A stretch of 32,761 nt of DNA, taken from Actinomycetota bacterium. Lineage in GTDB: Bacteria; Actinomycetota; Actinomycetes; Nanopelagicales; Nanopelagicaceae. The DNA is taken from contig WLDZ01000001.1 in NCBI GenBank assembly GCA_009704515.1, positions 1-32,761 on the forward strand, read 5' to 3'. Below the pieces are notes generated by a model. It was not told where the DNA came from. It saw nothing but the letters and a program-made list of their open reading frames with translations, and did not search any database. Below, piece by piece: positions 1-8,506 of the stretch; positions within the stretch are counted from its first letter, which is position 1, and the number at the start of each line of letters is the position of its first letter. The translations under genes and the position numbers were made by a program.

Positions 1-977
1 CCCTTATCTAGAAGCTTTTGCCATAGCTCTGGCGCAGGAATATCAAATCCTGAGAAGAGAAGGAAGTTTGCCTTGCTCGGCGTGACTTTTAAACCCAGCG
101 CCTCTAGTGATAGGCGTAGCTTCTCTCGAGCAGCAACTAATCGATCGACATTGGCTAGCAATTCATCCTGGTGCTCCAAGGCAACTTCTGCGGCTGCCTG
201 TGTAAGCGAACTCAGGTGATATGGGAGTCGAACCAAAAATAAAGCACTCACTACTGCCGGATCTGCCACAAGATATCCGACTCGTGCGCCAGCAAATGAG
301 AAAGCCTTACTCATTGTGCGAATCACTACAATCCTTGGATTTGCAGCAATCAATGTAACAGCCGATTGCTCATCGGAAAATTCTGCGTATGCCTCATCTA
401 CCACCAAGAGACCTGGACATGTCTTTGCTAGATTGAGAATTTCTGCAATCGAAAGCGAATTTCCAGTTGGATTATTGGGTGTTGTGATAAAGGTAAGAGA
501 CGGAGCACTTTCACCTATCTCTTTCTTAGCGACCTCAATATCAAGTGAAAAGTCTTCACGACGTGAGCCATTACGCCACTCACACCCAATAACACGCGCG
601 ATTAAAGGGTGCATCGAATATGAAGGAGTAAATCCAATAGCGCCCGATTTACCGAATGCAAGAAAGAGTGATTGGATAATTTCATTACTTCCATTAGCAG
701 CCCAGATATTTTCTGCAGAGAAAGTGGTGGAAGATTGAGAATTAATGAATGAAGCCAGACCTGCTCGTAACACATTTGCATCTCTATCAGGATATCGATT
801 GAGGTGGAGTGCACTCTCTTGAATACGTGTTGCTATCGCTTGAGATAGCTTTGGAGAGAGTGAATACGGATTCTCATTTGTGTTAAGGGTTGCCTGGGCA
901 GGAACCTGTGGAGCGCCATATGGCGCTAAACCGCTTAGGCGATCAACTAGTGGTAACCACTCTGGCCACTGGCTCAT
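1..977 (-). CDS. hisC: Histidinol-phosphate aminotransferase, C-terminus cut by window edge
   Basis: PLP-dependent aminotransferase that converts imidazole acetol phosphate and glutamate to histidinol phosphate in histidine biosynthesis. About 325 codons are visible; the 3' end lies beyond the left edge. Fold-type I aminotransferase motifs appear in order: NTNENPY near the N-terminus, the glycine-rich AANGSNE cofactor loop, [15 protein letters not shown] (the Asp that contacts the PLP ring nitrogen), and [15 protein letters not shown], whose Lys should form the Schiff base. The start ATG overlaps the hisD stop as ATGA (974-977), so translation is probably coupled to hisD. HisC belongs to a family with broad-specificity paralogues, but adjacency to hisD makes this assignment firm. 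Confidence 0.93.
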   Translation of the reverse strand, partial: MSQWPEWLPLVDRLSGLAPYGAPQVPAQATLNTNENPYSLSPKLSQAIATRIQESALHLNRYPDRDANVLRAGLASFINSQSSTTFSAENIWAANGSNEIIQSLFLAFGKSGAIGFTPSYSMHPLIARVIGCEWRNGSRREDFSLDIEVAKKEIGESAPSLTFITTPNNPTGNSLSIAEILNLAKTCPGLLVVDEAYAEFSDEQSAVTLIAANPRIVVIRTMSKAFSFAGARVGYLVADPAVVSALFLVRLPYHLSSLTQAAAEVALEHQDELLANVDRLVAAREKLRLSLEALGLKVTPSKANFLLFSGFDIPAPELWQKLLDK

Positions 978-2299
978 GGCTTCTCATAACTAGAGGCGTT
1001 TTCAAAGCGTGCAGTCATAGCTTCACCGTGTGCAGGTAAGTCCTCTGCATTCGCAAGAGTAACTACCGTGGCAGCAATATCGTTAAAAGATTTCTCATCA
1101 TATTCAATAAAGTGAAGTCCGCGAAGGAAAGTCTGAACCGAGAGCCCGCTACTGTGACAGGCACATCCACCCGTTGGCAGAACATGATTTGAACCAGCTG
1201 AATAATCACCAAGGGAGACCGGCGAGAAACGACCGACAAATACTGCTCCGGCATTACGAATTGATTCGCTATCTCTCTGTGAATTCCGTGTTTGAATCTC
1301 TAAGTGTTCAGCTGCATAGGCATTAACGACATCAAGTCCTTGTGCGATTGATGACACGAGTACGGCTGCAGACTGATTCCCCGTTAAGGCTGCGCGAATA
1401 CGATCAGAGTGCTTCGTTACTGCTACGCGTTTTTTTAATTCAACTTCAACTGCTTCGATAAGTTCGGCAGAATCTGTAACTAAAACTGCAGCAGCAATAA
1501 CATCATGTTCTGCCTGACTTATGAGATCAGCCGCCACATCAGCAGCAATGGCGGACGAATCTGCCAATATCGCTATCTCGGTTGGGCCTGCCTCTGAATC
1601 AATGGCGATAATTCCGCGCAAGGCGCGCTTAGCCGCAGCTACATAAATGTTTCCCGGACCAGTTACCAGGTCGCAACGTTCGGCTACATCTTTCATTCCA
1701 TAAGCAAAGAGTGCTATTGCTTGCGCTCCCCCAATTGCATATACCTCAGTGACGCCAAGCAGGGCACACGCTGCAAGAATTGTTGGATGAGGTAGACCGC
1801 CAAACTCTTTCTGTGGTGGTGACGCAACTGCAATGCTAGAGACTTGCGCAATCTGGGCAGGGATTACATTCATCAGTACAGAACTTGGATATACCGCTCG
1901 GCCGCCAGGAACATAAAGTCCAACGCGATCAACTGGAATCCATTTTTCGCGCACGGTTCCACCATCAACGACAGTGACAGTAGATTCGCGACGCACCTGT
2001 GATGCGTGAACTTTTCTAATTCGCTCCGCAGAAAGCTCTAGGGCAGCTCTGACTGCTGGGTCTAGTTGAGAGAGTGCATTATCAAGTGCTGCTTGTGGAA
2101 CACGGATAGATTCTGGGCGAACTCCATCAAATTTTTCTGCGAGTTCTAGCAGATCGGATTCGTTACCGTCTTTAACTCGCTGCAGTATTGGTTCAATTGT
2201 GAGCATCGCCGCTGCAACATCTAGAGTCGCGCGTGGAAGCTCAGCTTGATACTGAGCTTTGGAGAGCTCTCTCCCCCGTAAATCAACGCGCCGCAACAT
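974..2299 (-). CDS. hisD: Histidinol dehydrogenase
   Basis: Zinc- and NAD-dependent enzyme that carries out the last two oxidations of histidine synthesis, histidinol to histidinal to histidine. The 441 residues match the usual length of about 430-445. Family motifs are continuous: [72 protein letters not shown], and [15 protein letters not shown] near the end, including the conserved Glu/His/Asp positions of the zinc and base sites. It is the first gene of a hisD-hisC pair, 57 nt downstream of dnaE, and ends in an ATGA overlap with hisC. The start has no Shine-Dalgarno sequence; a -10-like TAGAAT 7 nt upstream suggests a leaderless transcript. Confidence 0.96.
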   Translation of the reverse strand: MLRRVDLRGRELSKAQYQAELPRATLDVAAAMLTIEPILQRVKDGNESDLLELAEKFDGVRPESIRVPQAALDNALSQLDPAVRAALELSAERIRKVHASQVRRESTVTVVDGGTVREKWIPVDRVGLYVPGGRAVYPSSVLMNVIPAQIAQVSSIAVASPPQKEFGGLPHPTILAACALLGVTEVYAIGGAQAIALFAYGMKDVAERCDLVTGPGNIYVAAAKRALRGIIAIDSEAGPTEIAILADSSAIAADVAADLISQAEHDVIAAAVLVTDSAELIEAVEVELKKRVAVTKHSDRIRAALTGNQSAAVLVSSIAQGLDVVNAYAAEHLEIQTRNSQRDSESIRNAGAVFVGRFSPVSLGDYSAGSNHVLPTGGCACHSSGLSVQTFLRGLHFIEYDEKSFNDIAATVVTLANAEDLPAHGEAMTARFENASSYEKP

Positions 2300-2312
2300 A
2301 TCGCTAATTCTA
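2300..2312 (-). promoter_or_regulatory. Candidate leaderless promoter -10 box for hisD
   Basis: On the minus strand TAGAAT (2312-2307, five of six matches to TATAAT) is followed by exactly 7 nt and then the hisD ATG. That spacing would place the transcription start at or next to the start codon. No Shine-Dalgarno sequence precedes this ATG, and leaderless mRNAs are common in Actinobacteria. I found no good -35 hexamer at 16-18 nt spacing, so the call rests on the -10 box and its position. Confidence 0.45.
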
Positions 2313-2356
2313 CTTTGACTTAACTACTTGATGCGCCTCGGTTTTGAGTGGGCGAT

Positions 2357-5300
2357 TTAGCTGCGAATCATGCACTCGGGGCCCAGAATCGCCTTGAGAT
2401 CTGCACTCAAACTCGGTGATGATGTGACAAGAGCATCGACTTTAAGGGTCGTCGATTTATCCTGGTCTACAACATGTAGATGCACTTCGCGCTTTCCTGG
2501 ATGAGAGCGGAGAATCTCCTTCATCCGTTCAACTATCGGTGGTGTCACCTGTGAGGCTGGGAGCGAAATAAGTAACGGGCCAGTGGGACCACCAGTGATA
2601 TCTGGCATAGTCATTTCAAGGGCGGTAAATCTCACCTGTTCGTCGCTGCGAGAGAACCGACCGCGGATAACTACGACTCTATCTTCGGTGAGTGAGAGCG
2701 AATATTGGTTGTAAGTATTTGAAAAGAAGAGCGCCTCAATAGAACCCTCTAGATCTTCAATATTGACTACTGCCCATGAAGCACCTTGACGAGAAACTTT
2801 GCGCTGTACGCCAGTGATTAGGCCCCCAATTGTTATAACGCCGTCGACCATACCCTCATCGAGTAATGCACTAATTGACATATCGGTGTGAGAGCGAAGA
2901 ACATGTTCGACTCCGAGAAGTGGATGATCTGAAACATAGAGCCCGAGCATCTCTCGCTCGAAAGAGAGCAAGGTGGCTTTATCCCACTCTGTAGCTGGCA
3001 CTTCAATATCGAGACCTGCAACATCGCTGACATTTTCGCCACCAAATAAATCAAATTGGCCGATTGCTTCTGCTCGCTTGGTTTCGATTACCGAATCAAT
3101 CGCCTCAAGATGGATTGTCATCAAACCTTTACGAGGGTGGCCTAGTGAATCGAAAGCTCCACCCTTGATAAGGGATTCGATTGTTTTCTTATTACAAACT
3201 TGCGCATCGACTTTGGCTAAGAAATCACCGAAGGATCCAAAAGTACCTTTCATTACTCGGGAAGATTTGATGGATGCAACAACACCTTCTCCTACATTTC
3301 GAATAGCTGCGAGACCAAAGCGGATATCTCTTCCTCGCGGGGTGTACTCGGCATTTGACTCGTTGACATCAGGTGGCAAGACCTTGATACCCATACGGCG
3401 ACATTCAGATAGGTAGAGTGCAGATTTATCTTTATCATCCCGAACGGAAGTTAACAACGCTGCCATGTACTCGGTCGGATAATTTGCTTTGAGATAAGCG
3501 GTCCAGAATGAGACCACACCGTATCCCGCTGAGTGAGCTCTGTTAAAGGCGTAGTCAGAGAACGGAATAAGAACTTCCCAGAGGCGTTTAATTGCAGCTT
3601 CTGAGAAACCATTTGATTTCATGCCCGCTTCAAAGGGAATATATTCCTTATCGAGAATATCTTTATTCTTCTTACCCATCGCCTTACGAAGTAAATCTGC
3701 ACGACCCAAAGTAAAGCCCGCCACCTTCTGAGCAATTGCCATTACTTGTTCTTGATAAACAATCAGTCCGTATGTATCGCCCAGGATGTCGTTGAGTGCA
3801 GTAGAAAGCTCAGGATGTATCGGCTCTACTGGTTTGCGACCATTCTTGCGATCGGCATAGTTGTTATGCGCGTTCTCGCCCATAGGTCCCGGACGGTAAA
3901 GCGCGATTACAGCTGAAATATCAGCAAATGAATCAGGAGCCATTGAGCGAAGAAGTGCACGCATTGGGCCGCCGTCGAGCTGGAAGACTCCCAGAGTATC
4001 TCCGCGAGAGAGGAGTTCGAAGGTCTTTTGATCGGCGAGCGGAAGATCTTCCAGGACAATATCGATGCCTTGATTCTCTTTAATATTTAGAAGTGCATCA
4101 TCTAGTACAGATAGGTTTCGAAGTCCCAAGAAGTCCATCTTCAACAACCCAGTTGCTTCACATGCACCCATATCAAACTGGGTGATGATGGAACCATCTG
4201 AATCTCGGCGATGAATAGGAATCACATCAAGCAGCGGTTCGCGAGAGAGAATCACACCCGCTGCATGGACACCCCACTGACGTTTAAGTCCTTCTAAGCC
4301 GCGAGCTAAATCAACAACCTTCTTGGAATCTACATCGGTGTCATATAGCTGGCGGAATTCACCAGCTTCCCCATAGCGAGGATCTTTACTATCAAAGACC
4401 CCACCCAATGTAATGTCTTTACCCATAACTGAAGGTGGAAGAGCTTTGGTGAGTTTTTCACCAATTGCATATGGGTAACCGAGAACTCTTGTTGAATCTT
4501 TGAGCGCTTGCTTCGATTTAATGGTTCCGTAAGTAATGATCTGTGCGACACGATCTTCACCGTACTTCTCTGTCGCATAGCGAATCATTTCGGAGCGACG
4601 ACGCTCATCGAAGTCGAGATCGATATCCGGCATCGAGATACGCTCTGGATTGAGGAAGCGCTCAAAGAGAAGTCCGTGTTCGATGGGATCAAGTCCAGTG
4701 ATACCAAGTGCATATGCAACTAGCGAGCCCGCTGCTGATCCACGGCCAGGACCAACTCGAATGCCAACTTTCTTTGCATGATTGACTAGGTCTGCAACTA
4801 CAAGGAAGTACCCAGGGAAACCCATTGAGATCATTACGCCAAGTTCATAGTTAAGGCGTTCGCTATGCGCAGCCGTTAGTCGCGAACCTAATCTTTCTGC
4901 CAACCCGCGAATGGACTCTGACCGTAACCAAGAATCTTCGGTCTCACCCTGGGGCACCTCAAAACGGGGCAGCAGGTTTTCACCTTCACGCAAGGTGACA
5001 TTGCAGCGCTCTGCGATTAGCAAGGTGTTATCACATGCCTCGGGAAGATCTTTAAAGAGCTCACGCATCTGTGCTGGGCTCTTCACATAAAATTCAGAGT
5101 TATCGAACTTGAAGCGCTTTGGATCAGCCAAAGTTGAGCCTGATTGAACACAGAGCAGAGCTTCATGTGCTGGCGCATCTTCATGGAATGTGTAGTGCAA
5201 ATCATTGGTCGCAAGCAATGGAAGTTTGAGTTCTTTTCCTAACTTAAGAAGATCTGCTTTAACACGATTTTCGATATCAATATCGTGATCCATGAGCTCA

Positions 5301-5890
5301 AGATAGAAATTATTAGCACCAAAAATATCTCGATAATCACTAGCAGCACGCATTGCTTCTTTGTATTTACCCATCCGCAAACGCGTTTGAATTTCGCCAC
5401 CCGGACAACCTGTTGTGGCAATTAATCCATCTGCATACTTGCTGAGAAGTTCGCGGTCCATGCGCGGTTTGTAGTAATAACCTTCGAGCGATGCCAATGA
5501 TGAGAGTCTAAAAAGGTTGCCGAGGCCTTGATTATTCTCAGCAAGAATTGTCATGTGGGTATATGCGCCGCCACCGGATACATCGTCTTCGCCGCCGTCG
5601 CCCCACTGAATACGTTTCTTATCATGGCGTGATTCGGGAGCAACATATGCCTCAATACCAATAATGGGTTTAACGCCAGCTTTTGTTGCCTGCTTATAAA
5701 AATCAAATGCTCCAAATACATTGCCATGATCGGTCATTGCAATCGCTGGCATACCGAGGCGAGCTACCTCTTTGACGAGGTCGCCTACGCGCGCGGCTCC
5801 GTCGAGCATCGAGTACTCAGTGTGCACATGTAAATGTACAAACGAGTCGTTCGTCGATGCCCGTGAAGCCAATTGATCTTCAGATGACAT
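2357..5890 (-). CDS. dnaE: DNA polymerase III alpha subunit, main replicative type (DnaE1)
   Basis: Replicative DNA polymerase catalytic subunit. The 1177 aa length is typical for actinobacterial DnaE1. The N-terminal PHP domain is intact, with HLHVHTEYSMLDGAARV and MTDHGN; in actinobacterial DnaE1 this domain is known to supply metal-dependent 3'-5' proofreading. The polymerase core has GRGSAAGSLVAYALG, then PDIDLDFDERRR with the catalytic Asp pair at about residues 422 and 424, then KMDFLGLRNLSV with the third catalytic Asp. Tandem HhH and OB-fold regions follow (GGLITGVQRKVSRQG). It is the last gene of the traR/dksA-lspA-rluD-dnaE run, starting 20 nt after the rluD stop. The start ATG lacks a Shine-Dalgarno sequence and is preceded by a small GGGGC/GCCCC hairpin. 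A second, dnaE2-type polymerase lies at the right end of the window. Confidence 0.97.
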   Translation of the reverse strand: MSSEDQLASRASTNDSFVHLHVHTEYSMLDGAARVGDLVKEVARLGMPAIAMTDHGNVFGAFDFYKQATKAGVKPIIGIEAYVAPESRHDKKRIQWGDGGEDDVSGGGAYTHMTILAENNQGLGNLFRLSSLASLEGYYYKPRMDRELLSKYADGLIATTGCPGGEIQTRLRMGKYKEAMRAASDYRDIFGANNFYLELMDHDIDIENRVKADLLKLGKELKLPLLATNDLHYTFHEDAPAHEALLCVQSGSTLADPKRFKFDNSEFYVKSPAQMRELFKDLPEACDNTLLIAERCNVTLREGENLLPRFEVPQGETEDSWLRSESIRGLAERLGSRLTAAHSERLNYELGVMISMGFPGYFLVVADLVNHAKKVGIRVGPGRGSAAGSLVAYALGITGLDPIEHGLLFERFLNPERISMPDIDLDFDERRRSEMIRYATEKYGEDRVAQIITYGTIKSKQALKDSTRVLGYPYAIGEKLTKALPPSVMGKDITLGGVFDSKDPRYGEAGEFRQLYDTDVDSKKVVDLARGLEGLKRQWGVHAAGVILSREPLLDVIPIHRRDSDGSIITQFDMGACEATGLLKMDFLGLRNLSVLDDALLNIKENQGIDIVLEDLPLADQKTFELLSRGDTLGVFQLDGGPMRALLRSMAPDSFADISAVIALYRPGPMGENAHNNYADRKNGRKPVEPIHPELSTALNDILGDTYGLIVYQEQVMAIAQKVAGFTLGRADLLRKAMGKKNKDILDKEYIPFEAGMKSNGFSEAAIKRLWEVLIPFSDYAFNRAHSAGYGVVSFWTAYLKANYPTEYMAALLTSVRDDKDKSALYLSECRRMGIKVLPPDVNESNAEYTPRGRDIRFGLAAIRNVGEGVVASIKSSRVMKGTFGSFGDFLAKVDAQVCNKKTIESLIKGGAFDSLGHPRKGLMTIHLEAIDSVIETKRAEAIGQFDLFGGENVSDVAGLDIEVPATEWDKATLLSFEREMLGLYVSDHPLLGVEHVLRSHTDMSISALLDEGMVDGVITIGGLITGVQRKVSRQGASWAVVNIEDLEGSIEALFFSNTYNQYSLSLTEDRVVVIRGRFSRSDEQVRFTALEMTMPDITGGPTGPLLISLPASQVTPPIVERMKEILRSHPGKREVHLHVVDQDKSTTLKVDALVTSSPSLSADLKAILGPECMIRS

Positions 5891-5910
5891 GGTGGGGCAA
5901 GAGTAGCCCC

Positions 5911-6849
5911 TTAAGGAAGAACTGCATCAGAAAGCAACGCCAGCGAAGCCTCAAGGTCAGCTGGATATGGAGCGCTTAGCAGCATCGCTTCCCCTGAGAC
6001 TGGATGGTTAAAACGAAGTTCGAGTGCGTGCAGCCATGGGCGACGCATCGCTAAAGATTTGCCTAAGACTGGATCGGCACCGTAAGCAGTGTCTCCAACA
6101 AGCGGGTGACCTAGTGCAGAGAAATGAACGCGAATCTGGTGGGTGCGCCCTGTTTCGAGTTCTACCTTAACCATTGAAACAGAACGGTAATACTCAAGCA
6201 CTTGATAATGAGTAATGCTCTCTTTGCCTTCTGCAACGACGGCAAAGCGATGATCCTGAACTGGATGTCGATCAATCGGTGCATCAATTGTTCCTTCAGC
6301 AGGATCCATATGGCCTTGCACCAACGCGTGATAAATCTTGACGATCTCGTGAGTGCGAAACATCTCTTTCAGCGTGAGATACGCGCGATCAGTCTTGGCA
6401 ACAATCATTAGGCCGCTGGTACCTGCATCTAAACGGTGAACGATTCCAGCGCGTTCAGCCGGACCGCTCGTTGAAATTGTGTAACCCGCCGCCATAAGTG
6501 CGCCAATAACAGTGGGTCCCGTCCAACCTGGGGCTGGATGAGCTGCACAGCCGATAGGTTTATCAACGACAACAATCTCATCATCGTTATACACGACGGT
6601 AAGTCCCTCAAGCGGAGTAAGCGGAATCGGATCTTGATTCTTCTGTTCGGGCATCAATACATCGATCATTTGACCAGCGGTTACGCGCTCAGATTTACCT
6701 AGCGCCCGACCATCTGTTGAAATATCGCCATCATCGATTAACTTGACGATTGAAGTACGAGATAAGCCAAGTACGCGCGTCAGTGCACTATCAATACGTT
6801 CGCCAGCTACGCCTTCAGGAACTATCAGCGTACGTTGTTCACGGCTCAC
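5911..6849 (-). CDS. rluD: Ribosomal large subunit pseudouridine synthase, RluA/RluD family
   Basis: Predicted to isomerise uridines to pseudouridine in 23S rRNA. The 312 aa protein starts with an S4 RNA-binding domain (roughly residues 15-75, with ERIDSALTRVLGLSRTSIVKLI), followed by the RluA catalytic domain with VDKPIGCAAHP, the active-site motif HRLDAGTSGLMIVAKT containing the nucleophilic Asp, and RTHQIRVHFSALGHPLVGD. The start codon is GTG, overlapping the lspA stop as GTGA (6846-6849), which suggests translational coupling. lspA followed by rluD is a widely conserved pair. The exact target uridines cannot be read from the sequence; an RluA or RluC specificity is possible. Confidence 0.93.
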   Translation of the reverse strand: MSREQRTLIVPEGVAGERIDSALTRVLGLSRTSIVKLIDDGDISTDGRALGKSERVTAGQMIDVLMPEQKNQDPIPLTPLEGLTVVYNDDEIVVVDKPIGCAAHPAPGWTGPTVIGALMAAGYTISTSGPAERAGIVHRLDAGTSGLMIVAKTDRAYLTLKEMFRTHEIVKIYHALVQGHMDPAEGTIDAPIDRHPVQDHRFAVVAEGKESITHYQVLEYYRSVSMVKVELETGRTHQIRVHFSALGHPLVGDTAYGADPVLGKSLAMRRPWLHALELRFNHPVSGEAMLLSAPYPADLEASLALLSDAVLP

Positions 6850-7361
6850 GAAATTGCTCCGTCACTGTTTTTGGTCCCTGAATTGCTTGGTTTAGTGGGA
6901 TGAATATTCCTTACAGTCAGAACAAATGCGATCACCGAGGCAATCACGATTGAAGAATCTGCAACATTGAAAATCGGCCAGTTGGGGAGCTCAATCCAAT
7001 CGATAACGTGGCCATAGAGAAAGCCTGGCGCACGAAATATTCGATCTGAGAGATTACCAAGTACTCCCCCTAAAACGAGTCCTGCCACAACAGCCCATCC
7101 CATTGATGTGATTCGTGGACTGTAGCGCAAAATAAAGAGGAGGACGCCAATCGAAATTGAGGTAAAGACTATTGTGAAGCCAGTTGCAAAACTAAAGGCT
7201 GCCCCTGGATTCTTATGGAGAGTTACTTGCAGAAAAGTTCCGATGACTTTCTTTGATGCTCCGGTGAGATTTTCCACCGCCCAATTTTTAGTCAGGAAAT
7301 CAATAGCCCAAATGAGAAGCGCTAAAGAGTAGAGCCTTGCTAACTTCGTGCTCTGGCGCAC
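6846..7361 (-). CDS. lspA: Lipoprotein signal peptidase (signal peptidase II)
   Basis: Integral membrane aspartyl protease that removes the signal peptide of lipid-modified prolipoproteins. The 171 aa length is normal, and four hydrophobic segments can be seen (about residues 10-28, 60-80, 85-110 and 130-155). The two catalytic Asp motifs are present: GNLSDRIFR and FNVADSSI, with the conserved N..GAAFS segment (HKNPGAAFSFATG) before them. The start is GTG, only 1 nt after the upstream traR/dksA-like stop codon, and the 3' end overlaps rluD by 4 nt, so it sits in the middle of a tightly packed operon. Confidence 0.95.
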   Translation of the reverse strand: MRQSTKLARLYSLALLIWAIDFLTKNWAVENLTGASKKVIGTFLQVTLHKNPGAAFSFATGFTIVFTSISIGVLLFILRYSPRITSMGWAVVAGLVLGGVLGNLSDRIFRAPGFLYGHVIDWIELPNWPIFNVADSSIVIASVIAFVLTVRNIHPTKPSNSGTKNSDGAIS

Positions 7362-7362
7362 T

Positions 7363-8196
7363 TTAGCGCCGCTCTTCTTTCTGCTTGCAAATCATGCAAA
7401 GGGTTGCTCGTGGAAATACTTGCAGCCGCGCTTTACCGATTGGAGATGAACAGACTTCACAATTTCCATAGGTCTTATCATCGATACGAGCGAGAGCTCG
7501 CTCTGTCTGTAAGACCATATCTTTAGCATTGATTACAAGTGACATCTCGTGTTCGCGTTCAAAAGTCTTTGTTCCTGAATCTGCTTGATCATCGCCAGCT
7601 CCATCGCCCGCATCAGCAATCAAATCTTCCATCTCAAGTTCAACTGATTTAAGTTCGGCTTGCAAGCGAGCTAAATCTTTAGCTAGTTCAATGCGCATTG
7701 CTTTTAGCTCCGCGCTACTCCATGCGGCTTCGCCCTCTGAGGCCAGGACAGGGGTAGGGGCTGCACGCAAAGGCTTGAGTGGAGCAACTTTCTTGCCACT
7801 TTTGATCGGACGAGGAGGAGGAGGCATTACAAGACGACGCTCTTCTACAACAGGTGCTGCAGTGGGTGCAACTACTGTTGCTACAGAAACAGTCTGCGAT
7901 TTTTCATCTACCGTCAAAGTTGTCTTGCCAACTTTAGATGGGAAAGGGCGACCCGGTGCCTTAGTGGCTACCGCTTTTTTAACTGGGGCTTTTTTAGCAG
8001 GTGCTTTCTTTGCCGGAGCTTTCTTAGCTACAGCTTTCTTAGCAGGGGCTTTCTTTGCTGGAGCTTTTTTAGCAGGTGCTTTCTTAGCTACAGCTTTCTT
8101 AGCTACAGCTTTCTTAGCTACAGCTTTCTTAGCAGGGGCCTTTTTTGCAGGGGCCTTTTTTGCACTTGCTTTCTTGGCGACCTTTTTCACTGACAC
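7363..8196 (-). CDS. DksA/TraR-type C4 zinc-finger protein with Lys/Ala repeat N-terminus
   Basis: The C-terminal ~120 residues form a DksA/TraR-like module: a coiled-coil-prone stretch ([28 protein letters not shown]) and a C4 zinc finger NCEVC...LCMIC near the end. DksA-family proteins bind RNA polymerase through the secondary channel. The N-terminal ~80 residues are a histone H1-like tract of about 15 AKKA pentapeptides, followed by a Pro/Val-rich linker, suggesting nonspecific nucleic-acid binding; that role is inferred. I prefer the GTG at 8196 (MSVKK...), with AGGTG 6 nt upstream, giving 277 aa. An ATG at 8262 (299 aa) and a GTG at 8205 are in-frame alternatives; neither has a convincing ribosome site. 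A similar gene precedes lspA in other actinobacteria. Confidence 0.85.
   Translation of the reverse strand: MSVKKVAKKASAKKAPAKKAPAKKAVAKKAVAKKAVAKKAPAKKAPAKKAPAKKAVAKKAPAKKAPAKKAPVKKAVATKAPGRPFPSKVGKTTLTVDEKSQTVSVATVVAPTAAPVVEERRLVMPPPPRPIKSGKKVAPLKPLRAAPTPVLASEGEAAWSSAELKAMRIELAKDLARLQAELKSVELEMEDLIADAGDGAGDDQADSGTKTFEREHEMSLVINAKDMVLQTERALARIDDKTYGNCEVCSSPIGKARLQVFPRATLCMICKQKEERR
7957..8181 (-). repeat. 15-bp in-gene tandem repeat encoding about 15 [PVS]AKKA units
   Basis: A 225-bp tract inside the dksA/traR-like gene made of 15-bp units, each coding one pentapeptide. Thirteen units are exact xAKKA with x = V, S or P; the last two are degenerate ([10 protein letters not shown]). Codon choice varies between units (gcttttttagca versus gctttcttagct style on the plus strand), so the tract is partly diverged and not a fresh expansion. 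The 15-bp unit preserves reading frame on gain or loss, so copy number could vary among strains. Confidence 0.9.
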
Positions 8197-8314
8197 GCGG
8201 GGCACCTTATGCCCTTTTACTCCTATGCGCCACCTGCGCCACGCTGGAAGAGAACTATCCATGCGGAGATGGTTTAGACTAGGCGCTACGCAGAATCAGC
8301 TATTTGAAGTAATG

Positions 8315-8506
8315 CGATGAAGGGGCAATCACCCCGGAGCATGTCGGAAGATGCGCAGGTTGAGAATCTCTCAAATACCTGTGAGGTAGACCCGTCCGAG
8401 TAGCTGTTAAAGAAAGTGGTAGATCGCGAGATCTACAAGGTGGGTGGTACCGCGAGCTAGCGCTCGTCCCTCCAAGTAACGATTGAATACGACTTGGAGC
8501 CACGAA
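8315..8506 (+). promoter_or_regulatory. Translational T-box riboswitch of ileS, ultrashort Stem I type
   Basis: tRNA-Ile-sensing leader. A short Stem I (GGGG 8322-8325 with CCCC 8332-8335, possibly extended by CGA/UCG) presents loop CAAUCA, containing the Ile codon AUC at 8328-8330. Stem III is GUAGAUC/GAUCUAC closed by a GCGA tetraloop (8419-8436). The T-box GGGUGGUACCGCG is at 8442-8454; its UGGU (8445-8448) complements the ACCA end of uncharged tRNA-Ile. The antisequestrator pairs GGUGGG (8439-8444) with CCCUCC (8468-8473) and CGAGC with GCUCG. The alternative sequestrator pairs CUCCAAG (8470-8476) with CUUGGAG (8493-8499), hiding the Shine-Dalgarno. There is no terminator U-run, so control should be translational, as described for actinobacterial ileS. 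A weak -10 (TAGACT, 8275-8280) could drive it. Confidence 0.93.

Noticed and set aside
316..738. Plus-strand 140-codon open frame at the left end
   Set aside because: Antisense to conserved hisC motifs; no family features.
5888..5910. Intrinsic terminator between rluD and dnaE
   Set aside because: The hairpin is followed by ACC and the dnaE ATG, with no T-run.
7957..8181. CRISPR-like array
   Set aside because: Units are contiguous 15-bp coding repeats without spacers and there are no cas genes.
7691..8320. Plus-strand 209-codon open frame with Ala/Phe/Gly/Leu repeats
   Set aside because: It is the reverse complement of the AKKA repeat tract in the dksA/traR-like gene; low-complexity, no ribosome site, and it runs into the ileS T-box.
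8483..8506. TTG start extending IleS by eight residues
   Set aside because: It lies within the sequestrator loop of the T-box, and the ATG at 8507 has a properly spaced ribosome site that is the regulated element.
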